Shown here in pieces: positions 40,783-49,569 of a DNA stretch of 64,000 bases. The DNA comes from Paenibacillus brevis. GTDB taxonomy: Bacteria > Bacillota > Bacilli > Paenibacillales > Paenibacillaceae. The stretch is from the NCBI RefSeq assembly GCF_018919145.1, contig NZ_JAHLQJ010000001.1, positions 1 through 64,000 of the forward strand. Reading direction: 5' to 3'. Under the pieces are notes generated by a model. The model saw only the letters and a list, made by a program, of their open reading frames with translations. It did not search any database and was not told where the DNA came from. The stretch's first letter is position 1. Each line of letters begins with the position of its first letter. Both the position numbers and the translations under genes were made by a program.

Positions 40783-42034
40783 ACCCATGTCCTCTATTTT
40801 CTCTCATTGATTATTAGCTAGTTTGTTCCTCTGGTCCCAAATCCATAGCCCCTGCTGCCCCTTAGCTGGAGTCGAGGCTGGTAGCATCGAATATTATCCA
40901 ATTTCCAGGTAATATGACCTTCTTCGAAAATTCCAAAAACGCTTTTCTGGCTTGCGGATAAATTCAGCCTTGTCAAAGTCATATTGGTCATTCGGACATC
41001 TGATGATGTGTATACCGTTATCGATAGTGTCGTAAATGCAACAACACCTAACGAATTGCTTTACTACTCTGCAGGGAAGTCTTCAGGCAATAACAATCCA
41101 TGTTTTCTGATTGCATCATATATAGGCGGTTCAATCTAAATTGTTTCACCGTATGAAGGCAATAAGTCCTCTATACATGGAGGATGCATTGATAATGCAT
41201 ATGTTCGGCAATTTCCCGCACTGTCGGCGGGTAACCCTTTCTGCCCACAAACGATTTTATAAAATCAGTACTTCTTCTTGGCGCCGGGTTAATAGTTTAG
41301 TCTCGATTCTGCTCCCCTTCTCTCTTGTCATTCATTTCCATCGATACAACTTCTCAAATATATCCAAATCTTTCGTCAAACGAGCAGCCGGGATATCCTT
41401 GAGCATATCGGAAGAATCCCGGTAATTAATGAGCCATAACCGTCAATTGTGCTTTAAACAGCATAATTTTTGATTTGTAAAATCCCAAATTGGATAGTCT
41501 AGCTATCTTTAAATTGAAGCATTATGAAATTGATTCATATGTATATAATAAGCCCTTTGATATTTCTGCATTTTTTTCATATCTTCTTCTGTAGGCTCTT
41601 TGATCTCTTCTTTTTTAAAGGTCACAAAAAGTCGCCCAGGTAGTCACATAATTCCGATTAAACATTTGTGTCCCTCTCATATTTCACTTATAGAGGAGAA
41701 CGCATTACGTCACGGGTAGGTCGTTCTCCCCAACCTTCAGGCTGAAGTTCTGAAAAATATCGGAAACTCAATTACTGGCGAAAAAGCCCCAAGAGGTAAA
41801 AAAGCAATTCTAATTTCAAGACCTGCCCTACAACGTGAAAAACCTAAGCGAGTACAGATCACCATTAATCATCTTCTTTCTGCTTCTCTTCACTTTATAT
41901 GATATATGTGAAGAGAGGATTTTTATATTGAATTCCAATATTATGAAAGTCACATTTGTCCTACAGATTTTTTTGCGAATTAACGCTTTAAACCATGAAT
42001 AGAAGAATGTTAGAAGCCTCGCAAAATACAGACA
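40783..42034. other. Decayed coding remnants and AT-rich spacer
   Basis: No intact gene is seen. A minus-strand fragment at 41171-41284 resembles a LexA N-terminus. Another minus-strand open piece at 41509-41640 reads as a protein tail (KKEEIKEPTEEDMKKMQKYQ), without a start. A third at about 40960-41140 contains IRKHGLLLPEDFPAE followed by a stop. This looks like a graveyard of mobile DNA next to a tRNA gene. Confidence 0.5.
41171..41284 (-). pseudogene. LexA-like N-terminal fragment
   Basis: The frame reads DFIKSFVGRKGYPPTVREIA, the helix-turn-helix start of LexA-type repressors. Upstream, RQEEVL is in another frame, one base off. Downstream, the expected SSMYRGLIAFI block is in a third frame. 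At least two small indels have broken it and the protease domain is missing. It is a remnant, probably of a phage or mobile-element repressor. Confidence 0.7.
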
Positions 42035-42066
42035 AAAACGCGGCCCCCGAAAACCTCGGGGGCCGC
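42035..42066 (-). terminator. Terminator of the split tRNA-Thr gene
   Basis: GCGGCCCCCGA pairs with TCGGGGGCCGC, followed by five T on the minus strand. It lies 22 bp after the tRNA 3' end and marks host-side DNA. Confidence 0.88.
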
Positions 42067-42088
42067 GCCATGCTTGAATCTTTAAATA

Positions 42089-42137
42089 TGCTGGTGAAGG
42101 GAATTGAACCCCCGGCCTACGCATTACGAGTGCGTTA
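42089..42137 (-). tRNA. tRNA-Thr(CGU) 3' fragment, likely prophage attachment site
   Basis: The minus strand reads the 3' half of a tRNA: anticodon loop CTCGTAA (anticodon CGT), TpsiC arm with GGTTCAATTCC, and acceptor end CACCAGCA. The 5' half (D arm and 5' acceptor) is absent; unrelated AT-rich DNA follows to the right. This is the usual mark of a phage integrated at a tRNA 3' end. The intact copy would be restored at the other end of the prophage, beyond the window. Confidence 0.88.
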
Positions 42138-42353
42138 CATTAGTTATTTATAGGGTTTTATAAGGTGTTAAAAGCCTATAGAATAAGGTTTCTCTTGTAA
42201 TTAAGTATTTATAGGTAAGTGTTGATATTCATAAGAAGTTAGAAGTTTGGTTAGAAGAATGTTGGAATTTTCGATTCAGTCGAAATAGGAGATTAGTGCA
42301 AATAATAAACATCCAGCTGACCTCCGCGTTCAAGATCAGCTGGCTTCACTCTT
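42138..42353. other. Prophage left-end spacer
   Basis: AT-rich DNA inside the attachment site. The TATTTATAGG block occurs twice (about 42145 and 42208), and AGAAGAATGTT occurs here and again at about 42001 across the junction. Such repeats may be integrase arm sites. The stretch ends in a CAGCTGACC...GATCAGCTG inverted repeat (about 42312-42342) that can terminate yolD. Confidence 0.45.
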
Positions 42354-42674
42354 TTATCGTGCAAATCCCATTTCTAATATATCAGTTGCGATAAACCATT
42401 CTCCATCTACCATAAAACGTCGTCCCTCAGTATCCAAACGTTCAATAATGCCCACAACACGTGCATTTTCAAACTCGTCAAACATACGTAAGCTAACTGA
42501 CTGCCTCGCACGATGCGTTTCAATTAGAAACCTTGAAATTTGCTCTGCAAGCTGATCATCAATATGGGGTCGTATTCGGCGAGAGTTAGATATTTCTCGC
42601 TGTCTAAGAGCCTCCGCAAATTCTGGTGTGATCAGTTTTGATTGCCAACGTACATTTCCATCAAGTTTACTCAT
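42354..42674 (-). CDS. YolD-like protein
   Basis: A 106-aa protein of the YolD-like family (PF08863 type): an N-terminal region and a small beta barrel with VVGIIERLDTEGRRFMVDGEWFIATDILEM. In Bacillus, such genes precede SOS-induced Y-family polymerases (UvrX/YqjW). Here the promoter carries an SOS box, but no polymerase gene follows, so it is an orphan at the phage edge. It probably modulates repair polymerases in trans, which is inference. Confidence 0.85.
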   Translation of the reverse strand: MSKLDGNVRWQSKLITPEFAEALRQREISNSRRIRPHIDDQLAEQISRFLIETHRARQSVSLRMFDEFENARVVGIIERLDTEGRRFMVDGEWFIATDILEMGFAR

Positions 42675-42697
42675 CGGGACTCACCTCTGCGGTCATT

Positions 42698-42730
42698 ATA
42701 TACCGAACGTAGGTTCTTATTCAAGTTTTA
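42698..42730 (-). promoter_or_regulatory. SOS (LexA) box within the yolD promoter
   Basis: CGAACGTAGGTTCT at 42704-42717 fits the Gram-positive LexA box CGAAC-N4-GTTC. On the minus strand it lies exactly between TTGAAT and TATAAT, which are 18 bp apart, so bound LexA would block the polymerase. Confidence 0.85.
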
Positions 42731-42780
42731 ATATGAATGAAAAAACCCATCGACCGTTAAATGTGCGATGAGCTCAGAAT

Positions 42781-43467
42781 TTACTTCTTACCAACGCGCA
42801 ACCCCACAGCCAGAGTCCGCCACTCGCCAAGAGTAAACTCCGGATCGCTGATCTTGCCGCCCAGGTTATCAGAGCCAAACTCCTCAACAAACCATTTCGG
42901 TGCAGGAATCTTTTCCGCTGCTTTCTCCAGGACATCTACCCGCTTCGTAAGCTTAGCTAATTCTTCCTTCATTGCTTCATCGTCCTCCTTCACCGGCGCG
43001 CTGCCGGACTCATCGTATTGATACAGATTCCATTCATTCATGATGCTGATCAGTTTTTCCGCATACTTCGGATCCGTAGCGTAGCCGGCTGTAGCTATTG
43101 CACGAGCTGCATCAGCTCCACGCTTGCCGATCACACCCTTGTACAAATTGCGGTTCCAGCTCACTCCATTTAAGATCAACTTTGAATGATCCAGTATAGA
43201 CTCGCCCCAATTATGGTAAGCTCTGAACGCTGCATTGACCTTGATCGGACGACCGTTAACATACTCGGTTGTCGGCATCGTGCAACTGCCAGCCGTTCCG
43301 TTACCTTTAATGCCAAATAGGTTATTTGCCTGCTTGGTCAGCCCGCTACCTCCCCAGGCCGACTCAAGAGCAGCCTGGGCGATAGTGAGGGATGCGGCAA
43401 TGTCAGTCTGGCGCATGTCAGCTACGGCATAAGGAGCGATCCTGGCGATGAATTGCGCCTTAGTCAT
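42781..43467 (-). CDS. Phage endolysin, glucosaminidase family (GH73)
   Basis: A 228-aa lysis enzyme that cuts peptidoglycan glycan strands. The GH73 domain covers about residues 1-150, with catalytic Glu in AQAALESAWGGSGL and the NLFGIKG and YATDPKYAEKL motifs. The C-terminal part is a short coiled segment with a basic end (LAVGLRVGKK). It overlaps the holin gene by 8 bp and completes the XhlA-holin-endolysin cassette. GGGAGCAG precedes the ATG. Confidence 0.93.
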   Translation of the reverse strand: MTKAQFIARIAPYAVADMRQTDIAASLTIAQAALESAWGGSGLTKQANNLFGIKGNGTAGSCTMPTTEYVNGRPIKVNAAFRAYHNWGESILDHSKLILNGVSWNRNLYKGVIGKRGADAARAIATAGYATDPKYAEKLISIMNEWNLYQYDESGSAPVKEDDEAMKEELAKLTKRVDVLEKAAEKIPAPKWFVEEFGSDNLGGKISDPEFTLGEWRTLAVGLRVGKK

Positions 43468-43732
43468 CCCGATCTGCTCCCTTCTTGGCTTGCTTAATCA
43501 GCTGATTGCCGTACACCGCCACAGCGCCGCAGAGGATACCTTGGATAACACTCTCGACACTAAAGCCGAGCAACAAGCCAGCAAATACGATTGCAACCAT
43601 TGTTACGATATATACGATGGTCCAGTCCGGGATCCGTGGTGTCTGCTTAAGGACGTATCCGATAATCCAGCAAGCTACAACGACAACCAACAACTCCGGC
43701 GAAATAAATTCGATTACAGCATTCCATTCCAT
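43460..43732 (-). CDS. Phage holin
   Basis: A 90-aa protein with two to three hydrophobic segments (about residues 12-28, 38-57 and 60-78) and a charged tail (KQAKKGADRDD). This fits a small phage holin that opens the membrane for the endolysin. GAGAGGATG precedes the ATG. It sits between the XhlA-like and endolysin genes. Confidence 0.88.
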   Translation of the reverse strand: MEWNAVIEFISPELLVVVVACWIIGYVLKQTPRIPDWTIVYIVTMVAIVFAGLLLGFSVESVIQGILCGAVAVYGNQLIKQAKKGADRDD

Positions 43733-43755
43733 TTCACTTCATCCTCTCGATTTTA

Positions 43756-44094
43756 TTAACTTGCTAATTGAATACCAGCCCAAACGGCAGCCACAATCGA
43801 AGCTGAAAATCCGGTGATGATAGCACCGTAAAAAGTCCGTTTAAGCCACACCTGGTTTTCATCTGACTTGTCCAACCTTAACAACGCAGTCTCTGCTTTA
43901 CGATTGGCTTCCTCTGCAAGTTCCTTTGCTTGCTGAATTTCATTTAATCTTAGATGGGCTGATTTTGCTGAAGCTAATGCTTCTATGGCAAGCTCACGAC
44001 CATTGAGCGCGTTGTCTAGCTTCTCGTCCATATTGTCTACCGTGGTCTCTACTTTTGTAATACGCTGAAGCATTTCCGCTTGAACTGCATCCAT
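43756..44094 (-). CDS. XhlA-like hemolysin/holin accessory protein
   Basis: A 112-aa protein with a long N-terminal coiled coil (TKVETTVDNMDEKLDNAL) and one C-terminal membrane helix (about residues 90-110). This is the layout of XhlA of PBSX, which works with the holin and endolysin in lysis. It is the first gene of the lysis cassette. Confidence 0.87.
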   Translation of the reverse strand: MDAVQAEMLQRITKVETTVDNMDEKLDNALNGRELAIEALASAKSAHLRLNEIQQAKELAEEANRKAETALLRLDKSDENQVWLKRTFYGAIITGFSASIVAAVWAGIQLAS

Positions 44095-44160
44095 CTACCG
44101 ACTCCCCATTTCTGCAAATATAAATAGCCCCCGGTCTCCCGAGGGCAAAATAAAAACGCC

Positions 44161-44343
44161 TTATTTGGCGCTTTCTTCCTGCTTGTTAAGTTCTTCTATC
44201 CTCCTTTCAGCGGCATCCCTGATGGCTTGCATGATCTCTTTTTCTCTGCCTGGATAGAAAGCAGCCACGGCAGAAGCTACGGAGAGTAATTCTGGTACTG
44301 TTGGCATCATTTCTATCTTAATGACATTTGTTATTTTAGACAT
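44161..44343 (-). CDS. Small phage protein, 60 aa
   Basis: A 60-aa helical protein ending in EELNKQEESAK. GGAAGGAAGAAGGG precedes the ATG. No family is recognised. It is encoded between the stalk-domain gene and the lysis cassette and may be a virion or lysis accessory protein. Confidence 0.6.
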   Translation of the reverse strand: MSKITNVIKIEMMPTVPELLSVASAVAAFYPGREKEIMQAIRDAAERRIEELNKQEESAK

Positions 44344-44408
44344 TCCCTTCTTCCTTCCTTGGAAAAATAAAAGCCCTCCGCATTGGAGAGCTTTGATTGG
44401 TAGTGATA

Positions 44409-44954
44409 TTATTTTTGGAGTTCTGATATTTTAGCTTCGTACATTTCGATATTGGCTTTAGACCGTTCAATTCGTGTATTGTAATCCTCGATCTTTTCCT
44501 TTTTTGATTGTTCTGACACATCGTCTCGCCCTTTAGCATTTTGTATCATTATTTCTAATGTTTCTATGGTCTCTTTTTCTCTGGTAATGGAATGGTTAAG
44601 TGATTCTATCTGCTTGTTGTTATCCTGATAATTATTTGCATTCAATTCAGCCTTTTCTCCTTCCATGCCTAAGGATGGAATCTCGCTTTTATCCGCTGTA
44701 ACCGTCTTCGTATCAGCCTTATACCCAACATCATAACCAAGGGTATTCAATACTGTTCTTACAGGAAGGTATGTTGTCCCTTGATACACCAACGGATCAG
44801 CATCCAAAGGCTTCTCTTCACCGTTCACAACAAATATAATTTTTTCAAAAGAAGCTTGAACATATTGTTTAACCGGATCAGCTGCGGCAGTGCTTGTCAT
44901 ACCAATAACTACACCGATACATAGTATGAAAATAGTATACAAAGGTTTTTTCAT
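44409..44954 (-). CDS. Copper-amine-oxidase-like stalk-domain protein
   Basis: A 181-aa secreted protein. The signal peptide (about residues 1-25, ending TAAA) is followed by the stalk-domain motif LVYQGTTYLPVRTVLNTLGY and then a long coiled coil to the end. Such domains are common in Paenibacillus cell-surface proteins. In a prophage this is likely a lysogenic-conversion or cargo gene. GCAGGAGGTC precedes the ATG. Confidence 0.83.
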   Translation of the reverse strand: MKKPLYTIFILCIGVVIGMTSTAAADPVKQYVQASFEKIIFVVNGEEKPLDADPLVYQGTTYLPVRTVLNTLGYDVGYKADTKTVTADKSEIPSLGMEGEKAELNANNYQDNNKQIESLNHSITREKETIETLEIMIQNAKGRDDVSEQSKKEKIEDYNTRIERSKANIEMYEAKISELQK

Positions 44955-45009
44955 TGCTAGACCTCCTGCATTTCATTTTTCTACATTGTATATCAATATG
45001 CAGGAAAAA

Positions 45010-46422
45010 TCATCCTATTTGCACGCCATTCACAAATACTCCTCCAGGAGCAACAATTCTAAATTCTCTACCGGCGATAACACCACCATCTCGCGCAAAC
45101 CAAAGGTTCGCATCGTTTAGTAGGTCTTCTATCGCAAATGTCTTGTGGATAGTAGATGCGCCAGAGTATATTTCTAAGTCAGCCCATCCGGAATTCATTA
45201 CAATACCTTTTCCACCACCACTACGAGTGCTTATTGTTGACCCAGTTACTGTAACGCCATTAATAAAAGTTCCGTTAATCTGCCCGCCTGAAATTACCGA
45301 TGCAGAAATATCCCCGCTGAACTCAGCTCCAACAGCCTTCATATGTCCTGTGTCGTCAACGGAGAAGTTATTTCCGATTTGGATCCTGCCGCCGATAAAT
45401 TCACTGGCGGTTACAATACCACTGAATTCATACTCTCCGTTTGCCGGATTGAAATATAGGGCATCTGTATAGCTGCCGGAACCGTCGCCCTTTTGCATCT
45501 TGAATACATCAGCATTCCAGATCGATTTGGCCCGTTTGTCATATCGCTCCTGCACAATACCCTCTTCCGGACCGATTTTTACGCCATACATCCATTTGTC
45601 TTTAGCTACTGAAGTCTTTTGCAGCCGATATATTGTGTCCTGGATGCCTAATATGGCACTGGATATGACCACCTTGCTATTGATCCGCATGCGGGGGCTG
45701 TAGGTGTACTGGATGATCCGCTGCTTTTCGTTGATTCCCAATTCCTCGTCGATGATGTCTACCGTGTCGCCCAACTCAAAAGCCTCCAGCATGGCAAACT
45801 CAGGCAATGACCGCAGCTCCACGACATTAACCTCATAGGAGGTCACGGCTGTGCCTGTCTTAGCGTCAACGTCCTTGACGATGCCAAGCAGGTTTTTACC
45901 AAAGCGGAACTGCGCGCTGTGCTCTCTCCCTCTGCGGCGCAGCAGGGATATTTTGTACTTGTCGAATTTGAGTTCGCCGCCTGCCGCTGTAGCGATAGCA
46001 ATAATGATCGCCCGCACCGTATCCTCTTCTTTGAATTCCACGCTGACCAGCTCTGTAATCTCCACAATATCAAGAGTAAACCCCGTTCCGGCCAAAGCGT
46101 ATTGTAACAATGTGGTCGGGGTGCCGGTATGAATGAACTGGTCATAAGAATGGTAAATCAAGTCATAGGCAACCTGCTCGCACTCAGCACTGATAATGAC
46201 TGCTCCACTATCTGCGCGGGTGCGGCGATGGTGGACGATGTTGAAATACTGACCCTCGACCTCCGCAAAGTTGCCTACGGTGATATATGGGCTCTTGAGA
46301 TCGTCCAGATAAACAGAGAATTTGAGAGTATACAGGCCGTTGGTCTGCTCCGTAATCTCGTCATCAAAATAGTGATCAAGCACGGCCAACGGCTTGTGCT
46401 GCTCATTAAGTATTGTGATCAA
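45010..46422 (-). CDS. Phage tail hub protein (prophage tail endopeptidase-like)
   Basis: A 470-aa structural protein. The first 270 residues follow the siphovirus tail-associated (Tal/gp27-like) hub fold, for example VAEVEGQYFNIVHHRRT near the start. The rest is a Gly-rich beta-solenoid with repeats such as FSGDISASVISGGQINGTFINGV, suggesting a fibre-like tail. The TTG at 46422 is used, with GGGGAGGTG 5 bases upstream. The order is odd: a recombinase gene and the tailspike gene separate it from the distal tail gene it usually follows. Confidence 0.85.
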   Translation of the reverse strand: MITILNEQHKPLAVLDHYFDDEITEQTNGLYTLKFSVYLDDLKSPYITVGNFAEVEGQYFNIVHHRRTRADSGAVIISAECEQVAYDLIYHSYDQFIHTGTPTTLLQYALAGTGFTLDIVEITELVSVEFKEEDTVRAIIIAIATAAGGELKFDKYKISLLRRRGREHSAQFRFGKNLLGIVKDVDAKTGTAVTSYEVNVVELRSLPEFAMLEAFELGDTVDIIDEELGINEKQRIIQYTYSPRMRINSKVVISSAILGIQDTIYRLQKTSVAKDKWMYGVKIGPEEGIVQERYDKRAKSIWNADVFKMQKGDGSGSYTDALYFNPANGEYEFSGIVTASEFIGGRIQIGNNFSVDDTGHMKAVGAEFSGDISASVISGGQINGTFINGVTVTGSTISTRSGGGKGIVMNSGWADLEIYSGASTIHKTFAIEDLLNDANLWFARDGGVIAGREFRIVAPGGVFVNGVQIG

Positions 46423-46482
46423 CCGATCACCTCCCCGAGAATTAGAAAAGCACACCAATGATCCGGTGTGCTTGAAGTGCTG

Positions 46483-47481
46483 CTATTGTACAAGGAATCG
46501 CTTGTGCTGCTCTCGTTTGCGCTCCTCGGTATATTGGGCGTAAATCTGTGTCGTTGCCGGTGACTCGTGACCAAGTAGCTGCTGGACGGCTGCCAGCTCG
46601 GCTCCATTGTTAAGGGTGAGCGTTGCAAAGGTATGCCGCATGGTATGCGGGCTTACTCGCTTATCCAGTCCTGCCTGTGCAGCGATGATACCTATCTCAC
46701 GCTGTATGCCGCGCTTGGATAATCTCCGGTGCGGCCTGCGCTCAGTAACAAATAATGCAGGGTCGTCGTCCGTCCGGGCCATTAGGTATTTTTTGATATG
46801 GTACATGGCTTTAAAGCTAAAGTATACTTCCCGCTCCTTGTTGCCCTTACCGATCACACGGCAGCTCATGGTCTGCAGGTTGATGTCGGTACGGTTGAGA
46901 CTCTGGATTTCGGATAGCCGGCAACCCGTGGCATAGAGCGCTTCGACAAATACCCGCTGCCGGATCGTCCGGCAAGACTCTCGCAACATTTCCAACTCTT
47001 CAATGGTCAGAGCTTTCGGAGCTCGCTTCTCCCTTTTCGGGGTCTTGAGCTTTGACGACGGGTCGCGTTGAATCATTTCCTCATTTGTAAGCCAGCCGTA
47101 AAAGCTCTTAAGTACCGATAGCTTACGGCCAACCGTGCTCATCTTCAAGTGACTAAATTGACCGAGATACATTCTGATGTCTGCGGCTGTTGTGTCAGTC
47201 GTCTTCTTTTTTACCCGCTCCGCAAAAGTATTCAGTTCAAGGCGGTATCCCTTGATGGTCTCCGGGCTCTTACCTTCGAGCTTGATCGATGCCAGATACA
47301 ATTCGATTTTCTCACTTAAATCCGGGTGTATCTCATTCTGCTCCACTCTTGTGATGTGAAATTTGGACATGACTGCCGAAAACTTGTTGCGAAGAGACTC
47401 AACGTCAATCGTTGGCACCATGGTAAATACCACAGAAACCATTTCGGAGAGCATTTGCTCACCAGCCATTTGCATATTCAC
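46483..47481 (-). CDS. Tyrosine recombinase within the tail module
   Basis: A 332-aa XerC/D-like recombinase. The N-terminal SAM-like core-binding domain covers about residues 55-140. Catalytic residues are Arg in YATGCRLSEI, His-x-x-Arg in HTMRHTFAT, His in LLGHESP and Tyr in TTQIYAQY. All are intact, so it should be active. It lies between the tailspike and tail hub genes, 4.3 kb from the attachment site. It could be the phage integrase or a locally acting invertase or recombinase. The GTG start follows GGGGGAATG. A hairpin separates it from upstream genes. Confidence 0.93.
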   Translation of the reverse strand: MNMQMAGEQMLSEMVSVVFTMVPTIDVESLRNKFSAVMSKFHITRVEQNEIHPDLSEKIELYLASIKLEGKSPETIKGYRLELNTFAERVKKKTTDTTAADIRMYLGQFSHLKMSTVGRKLSVLKSFYGWLTNEEMIQRDPSSKLKTPKREKRAPKALTIEELEMLRESCRTIRQRVFVEALYATGCRLSEIQSLNRTDINLQTMSCRVIGKGNKEREVYFSFKAMYHIKKYLMARTDDDPALFVTERRPHRRLSKRGIQREIGIIAAQAGLDKRVSPHTMRHTFATLTLNNGAELAAVQQLLGHESPATTQIYAQYTEERKREQHKRFLVQ

Positions 47482-47526
47482 TTTTCATTCCCCCGATGGA
47501 AGGTATTACGCTTCATGGGGTCTGCT

Positions 47527-47597
47527 CCAATAAAAAGGAAGCAGGTACGCCCATCGGTGCGTTTGCGGCCAGATGATCAGTCCGGCCTACCTGCTTC
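47527..47597 (-). terminator. Long hairpin upstream of the recombinase gene
   Basis: On the minus strand GGAAGCAGGTA pairs with TACCTGCTTCC, enclosing a GGCC...GGCC inner stem, and is followed by five T. It should stop transcripts from the tail genes before the recombinase. A recombination site is another possibility. Confidence 0.7.
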
Positions 47598-47656
47598 CAT
47601 AATAACATAACATGAACACATTTAGGAGTAAAATGGGAACTTTTGTTCTTGAGTTA

Positions 47657-47836
47657 CTAAAGCGCGCCTTGTTCAGAAAGAAAATTACGTAAACCCGAAA
47701 CAACCTGAGCATCGTTCTCTACCAGTGCACCACGAACAAAAATATCTCCATTGTTCTCAATTCTCAGAATCTCTTCCTGATTTCCGCAAAAGATGATCGA
47801 AGAGTTTTCACTTGTGCAAGCTGTATAACCTTCCAT
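47657..47836 (-). CDS. Small phage protein downstream of the tailspike
   Basis: A 59-aa beta-rich protein (MEGYTACTSENSS at the start, IENNGDIFVRGALVEND in the middle). The ATG at 47836 follows AGAGGTGAAAGA; the longer frame upstream has no site. The pattern resembles short fibre or spike-associated repeats. The function is unknown. Confidence 0.65.
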   Translation of the reverse strand: MEGYTACTSENSSIIFCGNQEEILRIENNGDIFVRGALVENDAQVVSGLRNFLSEQGAL

Positions 47837-47881
47837 TCTTTCACCTCTATTCTCGATTTTTTGCTGCGCAGTTTCGTCCAA

Positions 47882-49564
47882 CTAAGCATTATAGTAAGGT
47901 ATTTTAACGTTTACCCCGTCGACCCGTTGAGTTAAATACCCTGCTGGAGAAGTCGGTAAATTCGACGCGACTCCTGCGGTAGCCGAGGTTGCGGACAAAG
48001 ACGCATCATAGTCAACACGTCCGTTTGTCCACTCAACTACTTCATCACTAATATTAACCCCTTTTATTTTCGACGGTCCCACTACGTAGTTGTTTGAATT
48101 ATTGTATACAAGGTTACCCCAGATGACATTAGCTGTGACTGATCCCCCGGCATTAAGTTCGCGCACCCCATATACATTACCAAAAACTACATTTTGAGAT
48201 AACATGTTGTCACTAATCCCTGCCGCTGGGTCATAACTTATCAAAAGGATACCATGAGAGATTTGGTTGGTTGCCTGGTTATTCGTGATCAGGCATTTCT
48301 TACTGTCCACAATCTGCATCCCATCACCGTTATCATAAACAATATTTGACCCAACAAGCACCTCCTCGGCTGAATGCACGGCTATTCCGACGGAGTTTGA
48401 ATAGCAGATATTGCTCGTTACGGTACATCTGCGGTTTGGGTATGTCGGGTTTGGATCAAACCTTTGCACAACTATCCCATATTGTCCGTTATTATGGCAT
48501 ATGTTTGACTGCACAACTACGTCATTGCACTCATCCACTCCGATGCCGTTTTGTACATTGTTTTTACTAGTGTTACCCATTACGATCACGTGAGTACACA
48601 CGTTGGATAATACAATTCCGTAGTCATGGTTATTGCTCGCCATATTACCTGTAACCAAAACATTGTTGCACGACTCGGCTATTGCAGCACCATCACCCGA
48701 GTTATGTGAGAATCCACAATCTTTTATCCTGACGTTGTTACTTTCAAACACTACTAATCCTTGGTTGTATATCTCCGTATTACCGAAGTTATTGAAATTG
48801 CACCGAATTACTGATAGATTTGTCACGCTCTTGAATGAAACAAGCAGGCTAAATGTCTGTTCCGATCCGTTGCCCTCAAAAGTCAAGTCTTGTAAGGTAA
48901 TATTTTCATTGTAAGGACTATTTAGCGGATTGTCGTTGCAAATGATTCTAGGCCCCCCACCAAAAGCAGGAGCGCCGGCGGGGTCAGAGTTTGGTAAAAA
49001 CTTGATGATAGATGCTCCTGACGCTGCGCCTTGAAGTGTTATGTTTGATGGGATGGCGACATATGCATTTATCCCATATATACCGGGAGGAAAATATACG
49101 ACACCGCCGCCAGTAGCACTTGCCGCATTAATAGCAGCTCGGATCGCCGCTGTATTGTTTGTGATCCCATCACCAACTGCACCATAGGCTTTAACGTTAT
49201 GCGCAATTTCCGCCAACTGCGCATCACTGGCATTGAGCCGATCACCTAAAGTCGTGAATCCATTTCGAGCATCCACAATCTCTGTATTGTCGTCTCCGGC
49301 CTGTGCTACAATTTCGCTAATTCGATTATACGTGTTGTCAATGCCCTGCTTAACTGTTGCTCCTGGTGCTGATCCGGAATAAGTGATGTGTTCGGCAAGG
49401 TGCGCTGCCGCTGATTGGATATGTCCATTGATCAAGCTTAAAGTCGAGGTAAACCAAGCCTTAACCTTGTCAAAGTTTCTATTCACCTTCGGATACATCT
49501 GCCGGAGCGAGTCGGGAGGATTCCCGTTGTCAGCTCCCAATATTTTTTCAAAATCTTCGGCCAA
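47882..49564 (-). CDS. Right-handed beta-helix tailspike (pectate-lyase superfamily)
   Basis: A 560-aa protein. An N-terminal helical region (about residues 1-110) probably attaches it to the tail. VKAYGAVGDGITNNTAAIRA then opens a pectate-lyase-3-like beta-helix with many Asn-rich turns (NNVLVTGNMASNNHDYGIVL). Such proteins bind and cut host surface polysaccharides. The TTG at 49564 is preferred because GGGGTG lies 6 bases upstream; a GTG three codons earlier overlaps the distal tail stop. It directly follows dit. Confidence 0.85.
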   Translation of the reverse strand: MAEDFEKILGADNGNPPDSLRQMYPKVNRNFDKVKAWFTSTLSLINGHIQSAAAHLAEHITYSGSAPGATVKQGIDNTYNRISEIVAQAGDDNTEIVDARNGFTTLGDRLNASDAQLAEIAHNVKAYGAVGDGITNNTAAIRAAINAASATGGGVVYFPPGIYGINAYVAIPSNITLQGAASGASIIKFLPNSDPAGAPAFGGGPRIICNDNPLNSPYNENITLQDLTFEGNGSEQTFSLLVSFKSVTNLSVIRCNFNNFGNTEIYNQGLVVFESNNVRIKDCGFSHNSGDGAAIAESCNNVLVTGNMASNNHDYGIVLSNVCTHVIVMGNTSKNNVQNGIGVDECNDVVVQSNICHNNGQYGIVVQRFDPNPTYPNRRCTVTSNICYSNSVGIAVHSAEEVLVGSNIVYDNGDGMQIVDSKKCLITNNQATNQISHGILLISYDPAAGISDNMLSQNVVFGNVYGVRELNAGGSVTANVIWGNLVYNNSNNYVVGPSKIKGVNISDEVVEWTNGRVDYDASLSATSATAGVASNLPTSPAGYLTQRVDGVNVKIPYYNA

Positions 49565-49569
49565 TTTAA

